Source: Desulfurispora thermophila DSM 16022 (GTDB lineage Bacteria > Bacillota > Desulfotomaculia > Desulfotomaculales > Desulfurisporaceae). From it: a DNA stretch of 64,000 nucleotides. Where the stretch lies: assembly GCF_000376385.1 (NCBI RefSeq), contig NZ_AQWN01000004.1, positions 62,001 to 126,000 of the forward strand, in the 5' to 3' direction. Shown piece after piece: positions 8,676-16,834 of the stretch (its first letter is position 1; every line of letters starts with the position of its first letter). A model generated the notes under the pieces. The model ran no database searches, had not been told where the DNA came from, and worked only from the letters and a program-made list of their open reading frames with translations. The translations under genes were made by a program, and so were the position numbers.

Positions 8676-10877
8676 ATGCGTCAAACCAAACTGCTGTTGG
8701 TGCTGCTGCTGGCCGTGCTGTGGCTGACGGCCGGGCTGGCGGCCCCGCCGGCCGGCGCAGCGCCGGGGGAACAAAAAAACGTTGACATTATGAGTGAAGA
8801 ACAGGCCATCCAGATTGTCAGGGAAAAATTTCCCGGCTGGGACTGGTCAACTGCTCAGTTCAATACTTATCTGGACCAGCAGATTTCCGGCCGCGCTTAC
8901 TGGAACATTGATGCCAGCTGGCAGAAGGCGGGCCGCCCCTGGGCGTCACAGCACTGTCACTTCCGGCTGGATGCGGCCAGTGGCCAGGTGGTGTCCTTTT
9001 ACCTGCAACCCGCCAGCACAGGGGGGCCGGCCGGGCCGGTGAGCCGCCAGCAAGCGCTGGCTCTGGCGGAAAAGGAACTGAAGCGTCTGTTGCCGGACAG
9101 AATAAGCCAACTGCAGTTGCAGGAAAAGGAAGCGGTTTATCTACCGCCCGGCAGATGGCCGGAGCGGCAGCTGAACACTTCTTATCTTTTCCGCTGGGTG
9201 CGGGTGGTGGATGGTGTGCCGCTGGAAACCGACTATGTGAACATCAGCATTGACGCCTTAAGCGGGCGGGTGCAGAGCATGGACAGCGACTGGCACAGCG
9301 ATCTGAAGCTGCCGGCGCCTGTGCCGCGGCTCAGCGAGCGGGATGCGCGGGAGAAAATGGCCGCTAAACTGGAGCTGGCCTATTTTATGTTTTACCCTGC
9401 GGCGACAGATGAGAAAAACACCGTGCCCCGGCTGGTGTACAACCTGACCGGGCTGGGCCCGCAGTTTCTGGACGCCGGCAGCGGCGCTTTCCTGGGCTGG
9501 CAGGGGCAGGAGTTGTCCCTGGGAGAAAAGGAAGAATGGCCGGCCGGCAGTGGCGAATACCGTCCCCCCGCCCGGAATCTCACTCCGGCGCAGGGACTGG
9601 AACTGGCCCAACAAATTTTTGCTGCTCTGGGCTATCAGGGAAAAGTGCAGCGCACTGGCGTGAGCAAGGAACGCGATTATGACTGGCAGCAGGATTACCC
9701 GGTCTGGGAATATGTTTTGTATGACGAGCAAAATGTGTCCGAACAAAGGGGCGATTTGCGCCTGCGGCCGGATACCGGGCGGGTGATCAATCTGTATATA
9801 AACCCCGGAGACACGGCCGGAAAAGGTGACGGAGCGGCGCTGGATCGCACTGCCGCTGTTACTGCCGTGCGCCAGTTTCTGGACAGGGCCTTTCCGGGCT
9901 TAAGCGGCAGCCTGGTGCTTTTGCCCGAATATCCTGCCTTTATCCCCCCCGATGTACCCGAGCGCGAGGTGCGTCTGGCCCGGCTGGTCAACGGCATTCC
10001 CTTCTACCAGGATTTTGTGGAGGTGGCGGTAAACCGCCAGGGGCAGGTAGTACGCTTCTACATGCGCTGGAGTGAGCTGGATTTCCCGTCCGTGCCGGCG
10101 GAAAAGTTACTGGCGCCGGAGAAGGCCCGCCAGCTCTGGCAGGATACGGCGGATGTGCAGCTGCAGTATCAGGTTTTTGAACCATTTCCCGGTAAGGAAA
10201 CAGCAGGTGAACAAAAGGCCGGACTGATTTATGCCCTGCAGCGCAGTGGACTGGTGGATGCCCTGACCGGTGAGCTGCTGGATTTTGACGGCAGGCCTTT
10301 CCGGAAACAGGAGGAAGCCAGCTCATATGACTGGCAGAACAGCCCGCAGGCCGCCTACCTGGAACTGCTGGCCCAGAGCGGCCTTTTACCGGCACCGGAG
10401 CAGTTTAAACTGGACGAGCCACTTACCCGCCAGCAGGGGCTGGAACTGGTGCTGGCCTGTTATCCTTACTATTATCCGGAAAAAACATCTGCCGGGGCCT
10501 ATTTTAAAGATGTACCGGCCGGGCACCCGGCCTTTAAAGCCGCCCAGCAGGCGGTAGAACAGGGTATACTGGAAAAGGGTGGGCTTTTGCGCCCCGATGC
10601 ACCACTGGACCGGCAGAAGCTGGCCCTGTGGCTGGCCGCCGCGGCGGGCTATCAGGAAGTGGCCGAATTGCCCGTGCAGATTCTAACCGGCCAGGCTCTG
10701 GGCGATGTTCAGGAGCTGCCGCTCAAGATCCGCAACTGCCTGGCTCTGGTGGTGGCCAGCGGTCTGCTGCCAGCCGATGAGGGCAAGTTTTATCCCGACC
10801 GGGCGGTAACCTGGGAGGAAATCGCCCCGGCTTTGGTGAAGCTGTTGCGGATAGTGCGAGTAAAGGCATACTGGTGA
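8676..10877 (+). CDS. Exported YcdB/YcdC-domain protein with C-terminal SLH-like region
   Basis: A 733-residue protein with signal peptide MRQTKLLLVLLLAVLWLTAG and cleavage near PPAGAA. The body holds repeated YcdB/YcdC-type units: paired strands such as YVNISIDALSGRVQSM, LRLRPDTGRVINLYI and VEVAVNRQGQVVRFYM, each after a helix that begins with SEEQA, SRQQA or TPAQG. The last 190 residues have SLH-like pieces (YFKDVPAGHPAFKAAQQAVE, then RPDAPLDRQKLALWLA and YPDRAVTWEEIAPALVKLL), suggesting cell-envelope attachment. It is likely a surface protein; function unknown. Fragments of a paralogue lie at 12459-12610. Confidence 0.75.
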   Translation: MRQTKLLLVLLLAVLWLTAGLAAPPAGAAPGEQKNVDIMSEEQAIQIVREKFPGWDWSTAQFNTYLDQQISGRAYWNIDASWQKAGRPWASQHCHFRLDAASGQVVSFYLQPASTGGPAGPVSRQQALALAEKELKRLLPDRISQLQLQEKEAVYLPPGRWPERQLNTSYLFRWVRVVDGVPLETDYVNISIDALSGRVQSMDSDWHSDLKLPAPVPRLSERDAREKMAAKLELAYFMFYPAATDEKNTVPRLVYNLTGLGPQFLDAGSGAFLGWQGQELSLGEKEEWPAGSGEYRPPARNLTPAQGLELAQQIFAALGYQGKVQRTGVSKERDYDWQQDYPVWEYVLYDEQNVSEQRGDLRLRPDTGRVINLYINPGDTAGKGDGAALDRTAAVTAVRQFLDRAFPGLSGSLVLLPEYPAFIPPDVPEREVRLARLVNGIPFYQDFVEVAVNRQGQVVRFYMRWSELDFPSVPAEKLLAPEKARQLWQDTADVQLQYQVFEPFPGKETAGEQKAGLIYALQRSGLVDALTGELLDFDGRPFRKQEEASSYDWQNSPQAAYLELLAQSGLLPAPEQFKLDEPLTRQQGLELVLACYPYYYPEKTSAGAYFKDVPAGHPAFKAAQQAVEQGILEKGGLLRPDAPLDRQKLALWLAAAAGYQEVAELPVQILTGQALGDVQELPLKIRNCLALVVASGLLPADEGKFYPDRAVTWEEIAPALVKLLRIVRVKAYW

Positions 10878-10916
10878 CATTTTGTAATAAGCAATGTCGG
10901 TAATGAACTTTTCAGA

Positions 10917-10950
10917 AAAGCAGGCCTTGAGGTGGCTTGCTTTTTTTCGG
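10917..10950 (+). terminator. Rho-independent terminator after the YcdB-type gene
   Basis: AAAAGCAGGCC pairs with GGCTTGCTTTT with one mismatch, followed by seven Ts. It is the sister of the terminator at 7563-7592. Confidence 0.8.
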
Positions 10951-11085
10951 CCCGGCGCCAGGTTTGCAGCATACGTTAAATAATAAGTGAATTATGGTGA
11001 TAAATTTTTCTGCTGGCAGCTCAACCGGCAAAACTTTTGGCGCGTCATATTGGTGAAAGCTGTTTAAAAAAGTGGGGGGGACGGA
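10951..11085 (+). repeat. Duplicated leader segment, copy 2
   Basis: Counterpart of 7595-7735: shares GGTTTGCA, GATAAATTT, GGCAGCTCAACCG, GGCGCGTCATAT and TGAAAG in the same order and spacing. It leads into the membrane-anchored protein gene at 11118. Confidence 0.6.
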
Positions 11086-11117
11086 TTTTACCGGTACTTC
11101 AAAAGCGAAAAGAGGTG

Positions 11118-12119
11118 ATGTTGTCAAAAATAGTGCTATTTAAAATGGTTGCCTTTGGCCTGGATCTGTGGAAAAAATGCGGAATATGGGGGGATATTGT
11201 GGCTGTCAGGTTAAAAGTACGTTACCTGCTTTTAGCGTTAGCAGCAGTGCTTGTGGTTGCTATCCTAATTGTGATAAATAGAAATAGCATTTTCAACCAG
11301 TTAGTGCAGATTGGAAGTTACTATGTTCGGATTCCTCGCGAATTGACAGTAAGAGCAGATACTCCGGTTATTGTTATCGAGTCGAAAAATTCATCTGGAG
11401 TGTCTTTTAAGCCCCGTAAGATCTATTTGGGCGAAATCGTATTTGAAAAAGACAAGGTTCCAGTAGGAGGAATCCAGATCCTGAGCTATAACCACGGCGC
11501 TCTCCTCCCTACACCAAATCATTCGGAAATAGTTTATGAAACACCGGTGCAAGGTTTAATTACAAAAGCAGTTCTATTGAGCCTTCGTCGAACAGAACCG
11601 GCGGCCTCGATGGACATGTCGGTTAAAGAAGAAAACCACCTTTATCTCATTTTCGAGAAGGAGCGGGTGGTGTACGACATTTATGCCTGTGCTGGTTCCC
11701 CATACGCTGTACCGAAAAATCTGATTAAGATCGCAAAAAGCTTTCGCCTGAGTGAGAATGCTGAGGCATTAAAAGTGGTCGAACGCTTCGGCCGAAGCCT
11801 TCAGGAGGTAAATAAACTTGCCCCCCGGAATGTATGTGCAGAACTTATAAAAGAGTACTACGGTACTATGTTAACCCCGGCCCTGCTCGCCCAGTGGATG
11901 GCCGCTCCTTCACAAGCTCCGGGTAGATATGGTTCTAGCCCCTGGCCGGACAGGATCGAAATCAAAGGCATAACGAGGGCAGAAGGAGATAAGTACGTTG
12001 TGCAGGGCGATATTGTTGAAATAACCAGTGTACCGGGGGAAGAATGGCGTACAAAGGTAGAACTTGCGGTTGAAAAACATGACGGGAGGTGGCTTATTGC
12101 TAAAGTTATTTTAAAATAG
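11118..12119 (+). CDS. Membrane-anchored protein of unknown function
   Basis: 333 residues from the ATG at 11118 (AGAGGTG just upstream); a GTG at 11199 behind GGGGGA is an alternative start. One N-terminal TM (YLLLALAAVLVVAILIVI) precedes a long extracytoplasmic part. The middle region is beta-rich (IYLGEIVFEKDKVPVGGIQI). The last 70 residues (IKGITRAEGDKYVVQGDIVE, then KVELAVEKHDGRWLIAKVIL) have the look of an NTF2-like or DUF4878-type ligand or stability domain. No catalytic motif was seen. Base composition is poorer in GC than the metabolic genes around it, which suggests accessory origin. Confidence 0.6.
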   Translation: MLSKIVLFKMVAFGLDLWKKCGIWGDIVAVRLKVRYLLLALAAVLVVAILIVINRNSIFNQLVQIGSYYVRIPRELTVRADTPVIVIESKNSSGVSFKPRKIYLGEIVFEKDKVPVGGIQILSYNHGALLPTPNHSEIVYETPVQGLITKAVLLSLRRTEPAASMDMSVKEENHLYLIFEKERVVYDIYACAGSPYAVPKNLIKIAKSFRLSENAEALKVVERFGRSLQEVNKLAPRNVCAELIKEYYGTMLTPALLAQWMAAPSQAPGRYGSSPWPDRIEIKGITRAEGDKYVVQGDIVEITSVPGEEWRTKVELAVEKHDGRWLIAKVILK

Positions 12120-12249
12120 TAAAGTTAACACAAACTTCAGTTTAAGGTGAGGCAATAGTCGGCTATGCACGATAATGAGACTAAGTTTTTGAGGTTGAGC
12201 ACTAGAAAAAGATCTCCGCGGCAGTTACCAAAAACTTTAGAGCAAGGGA

Positions 12250-12458
12250 TGATATCAAATTTAATTTGGAGAAAAGCAGTTGGAAAATGAAAATCATTGG
12301 ATTAATGTCCAACTTGGGCAAAAAAATTGACGGGAAGTATTCTGTTATATTTTTATTGGGGCTTTATTAATATTACTGGAGACGCAGGATATATAATCTT
12401 GATTTTTTTAATTGGCTTTGCTGTCGGTTGGCATATGAGAGATAGATTGGAAAAGTAG
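12250..12458 (+). pseudogene. Decayed paralogue of the small membrane protein at 8394
   Basis: Read with one frame change near the A-run at about 12320, the segment gives FNLEKSSWKMKIIGLMSNLG and then GSILLYFYWGFINITGDAG, ending FLIGFAVGWHMRDRLEK and a stop. This parallels the protein at 8394-8657 almost residue for residue over its second half. No intact frame remains. Confidence 0.65.
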
Positions 12459-12610
12459 AATGGAAAAGCTGACGCTGCAGGAGCCAAAGGTGTTCTACCC
12501 GCCGGCTGGTCGATGGCCGGAGCGGCAGCCCGGCCCTGAGTGATATCAAGGATCTGCCGGCTCAGACCCGCACTGCCTGGCCCTGGTGGCGGCCGGTTTT
12601 GGGTACGAAC
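12459..12610 (+). pseudogene. Remnants of a second YcdB/SLH-type gene
   Basis: Two short blocks echo the 733-residue protein at 8676. One encodes LQEPKVFYPPAGRWPERQ (compare LQEKEAVYLPPGRWPERQ at about 9111-9170). The next resembles the region encoding QALGDVQELPLKIRNCLALV at about 10690-10760. The intervening 1.5 kb is missing, so this is an internally deleted copy lying just after the decayed small membrane gene, in the same order as the intact pair. Confidence 0.6.
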
Positions 12611-12631
12611 ATCCGCTAAAAAATCTTCTCC

Positions 12632-12647
12632 CGGCACAATATTTGCT
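12632..12647 (+). promoter_or_regulatory. Sigma-54 (-24/-12) promoter of hbd
   Basis: CGGCACAATATTTGCT matches the consensus TGGCAC-N5-TTGCW in 10 of 11 defined positions, including the GG and GC dinucleotides at correct spacing. The predicted start of transcription is about 12658, which rules out the ATG at 12657 and supports the TTG at 12705 as the hbd start. Confidence 0.75.
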
Positions 12648-12704
12648 TATTAATGAATGGCAACTCAGCTATTTACAAACCAAAATCCAAAGGAGATGAT
12701 CGCA

Positions 12705-13577
12705 TTGCCAGTGCCGGGAGTGAACAACATCTGCGTGGTGGGGGCCGGCAACATGGGGCACCAGATCGCCCTGTGCTTTGCCATTGCCGGCTACAAGGTC
12801 AAATGCACCGACGTTAACCCCGAAATACTGCAAAAAGCCGAGAAGTTCGCCGACACCTACCTGCCCGAACGGGTGGCCAAGGGCAAAATGAGCGAGGAGC
12901 AGGCCAAAGCGGCCCGGGCCAACATTTCTTTCACCGGTGATTTAAAAGAAGCGGCTCATGATGCCGATGTAGTGGTGGAGGCCATCCTGGAAAAGCTGGA
13001 TTTAAAGCTCAAGGTATTCGCCCAGCTGGATGAAATCTGCCCGCCCCATACCATTCTGGCCACCAACAGCTCCTTCATTGTCAGTTCCAAAATCGCTCCG
13101 GCCACCAAACGGCCGGAAAAGGTGTGCAACATGCACTTCTTCAATCCGGCCCTGGTGATGAAGCTGGTGGAAGTGGTGAAGGGGCCGCACACGGCCGAGG
13201 AGACTGCCCGCACCATTTACGACCTGGCCGCGGACATCGGCAAAGTACCTGTATTGCTGCAAAAGGAGATCTACGGCTTTCTGGTCAACCGCATTGTGGC
13301 GGCCATCAACCATGAGGCGCTGTATATCTACGACATGGGTGTGGCCTCCTACGAGGATATTGACAAGGCTGTGGTTTATGCCCTGGGTCACCCCATGGGT
13401 CCCTTCCGCCTGATGGACCTGACGGGCATCGACCTGGCCTACTACATCGGCATGGAGCGCTACCAGCAAACCGGCGACCCGGCCCACAAGCCCTCGCCCA
13501 TTGTGGTGGAGAAGTTTGTCAAGAAAGAGTGGGGCCAGAAGACGGGCAAGGGCTTCTACGATTACAGCAAGAAGTAG
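12705..13577 (+). CDS. hbd: 3-hydroxybutyryl-CoA dehydrogenase
   Basis: A 290-residue NAD(P)-dependent enzyme oxidising 3-hydroxybutyryl-CoA to acetoacetyl-CoA. It has an N-terminal Rossmann motif (VVGAGNMGHQIA), the catalytic-His segment NMHFFNPALVMKLVEVV, and a C-terminal domain (GFLVNRIVAAINHEA, then GHPMGPFRLMDLTGIDLAY). The TTG start follows AAAGGAG by 8-9 nt. A near-identical paralogue lies at 23354. It stands alone, convergent with the leftward acyl-CoA operon, and has its own sigma-54 promoter, so it probably belongs to the same regulon. Confidence 0.92.
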   Translation: MPVPGVNNICVVGAGNMGHQIALCFAIAGYKVKCTDVNPEILQKAEKFADTYLPERVAKGKMSEEQAKAARANISFTGDLKEAAHDADVVVEAILEKLDLKLKVFAQLDEICPPHTILATNSSFIVSSKIAPATKRPEKVCNMHFFNPALVMKLVEVVKGPHTAEETARTIYDLAADIGKVPVLLQKEIYGFLVNRIVAAINHEALYIYDMGVASYEDIDKAVVYALGHPMGPFRLMDLTGIDLAYYIGMERYQQTGDPAHKPSPIVVEKFVKKEWGQKTGKGFYDYSKK

Positions 13578-13606
13578 CTTGAGGCCAGCGTGCTTTGGAC
13601 AGGCAG

Positions 13607-13653
13607 AAAAAAGCACCCCTCCCGCGCCAGACGCGGGAAAGGGGTGCTTTTTT
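13607..13653. terminator. Bidirectional terminator between convergent hbd and acyl-CoA dehydrogenase
   Basis: AAAAAAGCACCCCT (13607-13620) pairs with its complement at 13640-13653; an inner CCCGCG/CGCGGG stem closes the loop. A-run and T-run flank it on both sides. Confidence 0.9.
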
Positions 13654-13782
13654 AAACGCCGCTGTTTCATTGTGCAAACGGCGGATGATCAAGGGCCGCC
13701 GCTGTAGTATCAGCTTGACGGGCAGTGTTCAGATGCAGGCAACAGTTGGATACCACTATGCTGCAGCCTGGCGATCTGTTAC

Positions 13783-15603
13783 TTAAAGCCCCTCTTCCAT
13801 GATCTCCAGCGCCGAAGTGTCACCGTCCTTGATGACCGCGGCAATTTTGTTTATTTCGGGCACGATGTTGCGCACATAGAAGCGGGCCGCCTGCACTTTG
13901 CCCTGGTAGAAGGGGTATTCGAAGTGGCCTTCGCCCAGTTCGGCAATGCGGCGCAGGGCTACGGCCGCCTGCTCCAGCAGCAGCGAGCCGCCCCAGAGCA
14001 TGGCCGTGGCGTGCAGGATGCGGGTGGAATACAGGGGCACAATCTCTATTTTCTGCATAAAGCTGGCGGCGATGGTGGCCTGAATCTCCCGGTAGGCGGC
14101 CAGGGCCTGACTGATGATTTCATACTCGCGGGCGAGCGCTGCCACGCCCTTGATGCTGTCGATGGAGGCGGCCACTTCCTGCAGCCACTCGGCAAAGACC
14201 TTGCCGCCGTCCAGCATCCACTTGCGGCCCACCAGGTCCAGGGACTGGATGAAGTTGGTTCCCTCCCAGATGGACAGAATCTTGCAGTCGCGGGCGTACT
14301 GGGCCACCGGGTATTCCTCGGTAAAGCCGTACCCGCCGTGCACCTGGATGGCCTCGGCGGTAATTTGCCAGACCATGTCCGAGGGGTAGGCCTTGATCAG
14401 CGGTGTGTTCACCTCAATGCGCCGCAGGGCCATCTTTCTTTCCGCCTCGTCGGGGCTGTAGCGGGCCAGGTCCATATAATAGCTGTTCTTGGCAATCATG
14501 GCCCGGCAGGCCTCGATGATGGACTTTTGCCAGAGCAGCATGCGCCGCACGTCGGCGTGCTGAATGATGAATACCCGGTCGCCTTTGGGGTTGGTGATGT
14601 GCCGGCCCTGGATGCGCTCTTTGGCGTACTGCAGGGCGCAGTTGTAGGCGGCCTGGGCAATGGCCAGGGCGGTGAGGCCGGTACCGATGCGGGCGCCGTT
14701 CATCATCACAAACATCTGGGCCATGCCTTCCCCTTTGCCGCTGGCGTCGGGCGGGTTGCCCAGCAGGATGCCCCGGCAGTTGCCCTCTTCGCCGAAACTG
14801 AGCATGGCCGTGGCCGAGCCCTTGATACCCATTTTGTGCTCAATGGCCACCGTCTGCACATCGTTGGGTTCCCCCAGACTGCCGTCCTCATTGACCCAGA
14901 TCTTGGGCACGATGAAAAGGGAAATGCCTTTGGTGCCGGGGGCCGCGCCTTCGCAGCGGGCCAGCAGCAGGTGGATGATGTTTTCGGTCAGGTCGTGGTC
15001 GCCGGCCGTGATGAAGCACTTGGTGCCCTTGATCTTGTAAATGCGCGGGTCTGCGGTGGGATAGGCCCGGGTGGTGATGTCGCCCACGTCGGAACCGCAG
15101 CAGGGCTCGGTCAGGCACATGGTGCCGGCCCACTCGCCGCTGTACATTTTGGGCAGGAACTTCTGCTTATCTTCCTCCCGGCCGAAGGTGTAAATCAGGT
15201 TGGAAGCGCCGCCGGCCAGGCCGATGTAGGGGTGGAAAGCCGGGTTGGCCGCGTTGAAGAACTCCTCCAGGAAGTAGTGCAGCAAACTGGGCAGTTTGCC
15301 TTCTTCTTCCGGGTCGAACTGGGAGTTGCCGTAGCCGTTTTCCTGCAGGAACTGGTATACCTTGTGGAAGGAGGGCGGTACGGAAACCTTGCCGTTTTCC
15401 AGCCGGGCGCCAATCTGATCACCGTCTTTGTTGGAGGGCGCGATGACTTCCCGGGCCACTTTCAGGCCCTGGTCCAGGATCATGTCGATGTCTTCCATGC
15501 TGTAGACTTCTTTGAAAGCGTCAAAACCCAGTATCTTTTCCGTGTTCAGCCACTCTTTGGCAATGAACTTGTGGTCGCGGTTGGAGTAATAAAAGGTGGA
15601 CAT
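13783..15603 (-). CDS. Large acyl-CoA dehydrogenase (FadE/DmdC-like)
   Basis: A 606-residue FAD flavoenzyme of the long acyl-CoA dehydrogenase type. The usual core (MCLTEPCCGSDVGDI, FITAGDH, IQVHGGYGFTEEYPVAQYAR) is followed by an extra C-terminal helical domain of about 130 residues, as in DmdC and related clostridial enzymes. The catalytic Glu lies in SIWEGTNFIQSLDL. The substrate is not readable from sequence; short-chain or branched acyl-CoA is likely. It is the last gene of the leftward sigma-54 operon. No etfAB is in the window to accept the electrons. Confidence 0.88.
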   Translation of the reverse strand: MSTFYYSNRDHKFIAKEWLNTEKILGFDAFKEVYSMEDIDMILDQGLKVAREVIAPSNKDGDQIGARLENGKVSVPPSFHKVYQFLQENGYGNSQFDPEEEGKLPSLLHYFLEEFFNAANPAFHPYIGLAGGASNLIYTFGREEDKQKFLPKMYSGEWAGTMCLTEPCCGSDVGDITTRAYPTADPRIYKIKGTKCFITAGDHDLTENIIHLLLARCEGAAPGTKGISLFIVPKIWVNEDGSLGEPNDVQTVAIEHKMGIKGSATAMLSFGEEGNCRGILLGNPPDASGKGEGMAQMFVMMNGARIGTGLTALAIAQAAYNCALQYAKERIQGRHITNPKGDRVFIIQHADVRRMLLWQKSIIEACRAMIAKNSYYMDLARYSPDEAERKMALRRIEVNTPLIKAYPSDMVWQITAEAIQVHGGYGFTEEYPVAQYARDCKILSIWEGTNFIQSLDLVGRKWMLDGGKVFAEWLQEVAASIDSIKGVAALAREYEIISQALAAYREIQATIAASFMQKIEIVPLYSTRILHATAMLWGGSLLLEQAAVALRRIAELGEGHFEYPFYQGKVQAARFYVRNIVPEINKIAAVIKDGDTSALEIMEEGL

Positions 15604-15679
15604 GGTGCTTCCCCCTTGTAATATTATTCTGGGAAACTGCTTCCCCCGCGTCCGGACGGCCGGGCAGGCAGTGCTTTTT

Positions 15680-15714
15680 GCGCGGCTGCGGGCAATTGGC
15701 CACAGCAGCCGCGC
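15680..15714. other. GC-rich hairpin between two operon genes
   Basis: GCGCGGCTGC (15680-15689) pairs perfectly with GCAGCCGCGC (15705-15714), with no T-run on the minus-strand side. It may be an mRNA processing or stabilising hairpin within the operon rather than a terminator. Confidence 0.45.
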
Positions 15715-15757
15715 CGGTGTTTACAAATGAAACGTAGTTGTTAAGAAAATGAACAAC

Positions 15758-16828
15758 CTATTTACCCTGGAAATTGGGCGGCCGCTTCTCGAAGAAAGCC
15801 CGGGAGCCCTCTTTGGAGTCCTCACTGGCGAAGACCACGTCCGAGCCCGCGCGTTCAATTTTGATACCCTGTTCAATGGTGGTCTCCAGGCCGGCGGTAA
15901 CCGCCTTGAGAATCTCCCGGATGGCCAGCGGGGCGCCCTTGGCCAGCCGGGCGGCCATGGCTCTGGCTTCGTTTAAAACCTGGTCCGCCGGGCAGACCTT
16001 GTTCACCAGGCCGTAGGTAAAAGCGTCCGCGGCACTGATGGGGTCACCCGTGAGCATCATGGCCAGGGCGCGGGTTTTGCCAATCAGCCGCGGCAGGCGC
16101 TGGGTGCCACCCCAGCCCGGGATGATGCCCAGCTTGACTTCGGGCAGGGCAATGACGGCTTTTTCAGACATATAGCGCAGGTGGCAGGCCAGGGCCAGTT
16201 CGCAGCCGCCACCGTAGGCGCTGCCCTGCAGAGCGGCGATGACCGGCTTGGGATAGCGCTCAATTTTCAGGAAGACGTCATGGCCGTTGATTTTGGGCTT
16301 GCCGCCGGAGTGGTAGGTGGAGAACTCCTTGATGTCGGCCCCGCCGGAAAAGAGTTTTTCGCCCGCCCCGGTCAGGACAATGGCCCGCACGCCGGGGTCT
16401 TCCAGACACTCGTCCAGCAGGTTGTTTAAGTCGCCCAGCACGGCCTGGCCCAGGGCATTGGCCGGCGGGTTGTTGATGGTGGCCACCAGGTAGTTGTCGG
16501 TTTTTTCCACAATAAGTTTGGTGTAGGACATAAGCATACCTCCCGTGATTTTTTGGTACACATGTTTTTGCAGTATTTCCAGCATTTCTTCCTGTGGCAC
16601 CGGCCAGCCGTCCACAGTATTTCCGGCAACTATAATGGTTGGTGCGGCGCTTTTTGCCGGCAGGCAGCTTCTGGTGCAGCCGTTGACCAGGAGAGTTACG
16701 GCCGCCCGGGGGCTGTTTGCTCTGGCCGGCACTACCGGCCAGCCCAGCTGCCGGGCCAGGTCTTTTACCAGCTTCTCCCGGTCGATCTCCGGGTTGCAGC
16801 CGCCACAGTAGGCCACTTTGAGCAGCAC
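15758..16828 (-). CDS. Enoyl-CoA hydratase preceded in frame by a Cys-rich domain
   Basis: Residues about 100-356 are a complete crotonase: oxyanion-hole segments [17 protein letters not shown] and [20 protein letters not shown], then [20 protein letters not shown] with the second catalytic Glu region. It hydrates crotonyl-CoA to 3-hydroxybutyryl-CoA. The first 98 residues form a separate small domain with [10 protein letters not shown] and NGCTRSC cysteine pairs that I cannot name. A second start (ATG 16531) has its own GGGAGG, so hydratase alone (257 aa, the normal length) may be the main product. No stop separates the two parts. It sits between the 4-hydroxybutyryl-CoA dehydratase and the large acyl-CoA dehydrogenase. 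Confidence 0.85.
   Translation of the reverse strand: MLLKVAYCGGCNPEIDREKLVKDLARQLGWPVVPARANSPRAAVTLLVNGCTRSCLPAKSAAPTIIVAGNTVDGWPVPQEEMLEILQKHVYQKITGGMLMSYTKLIVEKTDNYLVATINNPPANALGQAVLGDLNNLLDECLEDPGVRAIVLTGAGEKLFSGGADIKEFSTYHSGGKPKINGHDVFLKIERYPKPVIAALQGSAYGGGCELALACHLRYMSEKAVIALPEVKLGIIPGWGGTQRLPRLIGKTRALAMMLTGDPISAADAFTYGLVNKVCPADQVLNEARAMAARLAKGAPLAIREILKAVTAGLETTIEQGIKIERAGSDVVFASEDSKEGSRAFFEKRPPNFQGK
16531..16544 (-). promoter_or_regulatory. Internal ribosome-binding site and start inside the fused frame
   Basis: On the minus strand GGGAGG at 16544-16539 precedes ATG 16531 by 7 nt. The peptide from there, [19 protein letters not shown], is a typical crotonase N-terminus. This suggests two overlapping translation products from one open frame. 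Confidence 0.65.
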
Positions 16829-16834
16829 GGGCGC

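Noticed and set aside
13924-15621. Very long open frame (565 codons) on the plus strand opposite the large acyl-CoA dehydrogenase
   Set aside because: It is the antisense shadow of a GC-rich gene, His/Gly/Val-rich with no family motif, while the minus strand encodes a complete enzyme.
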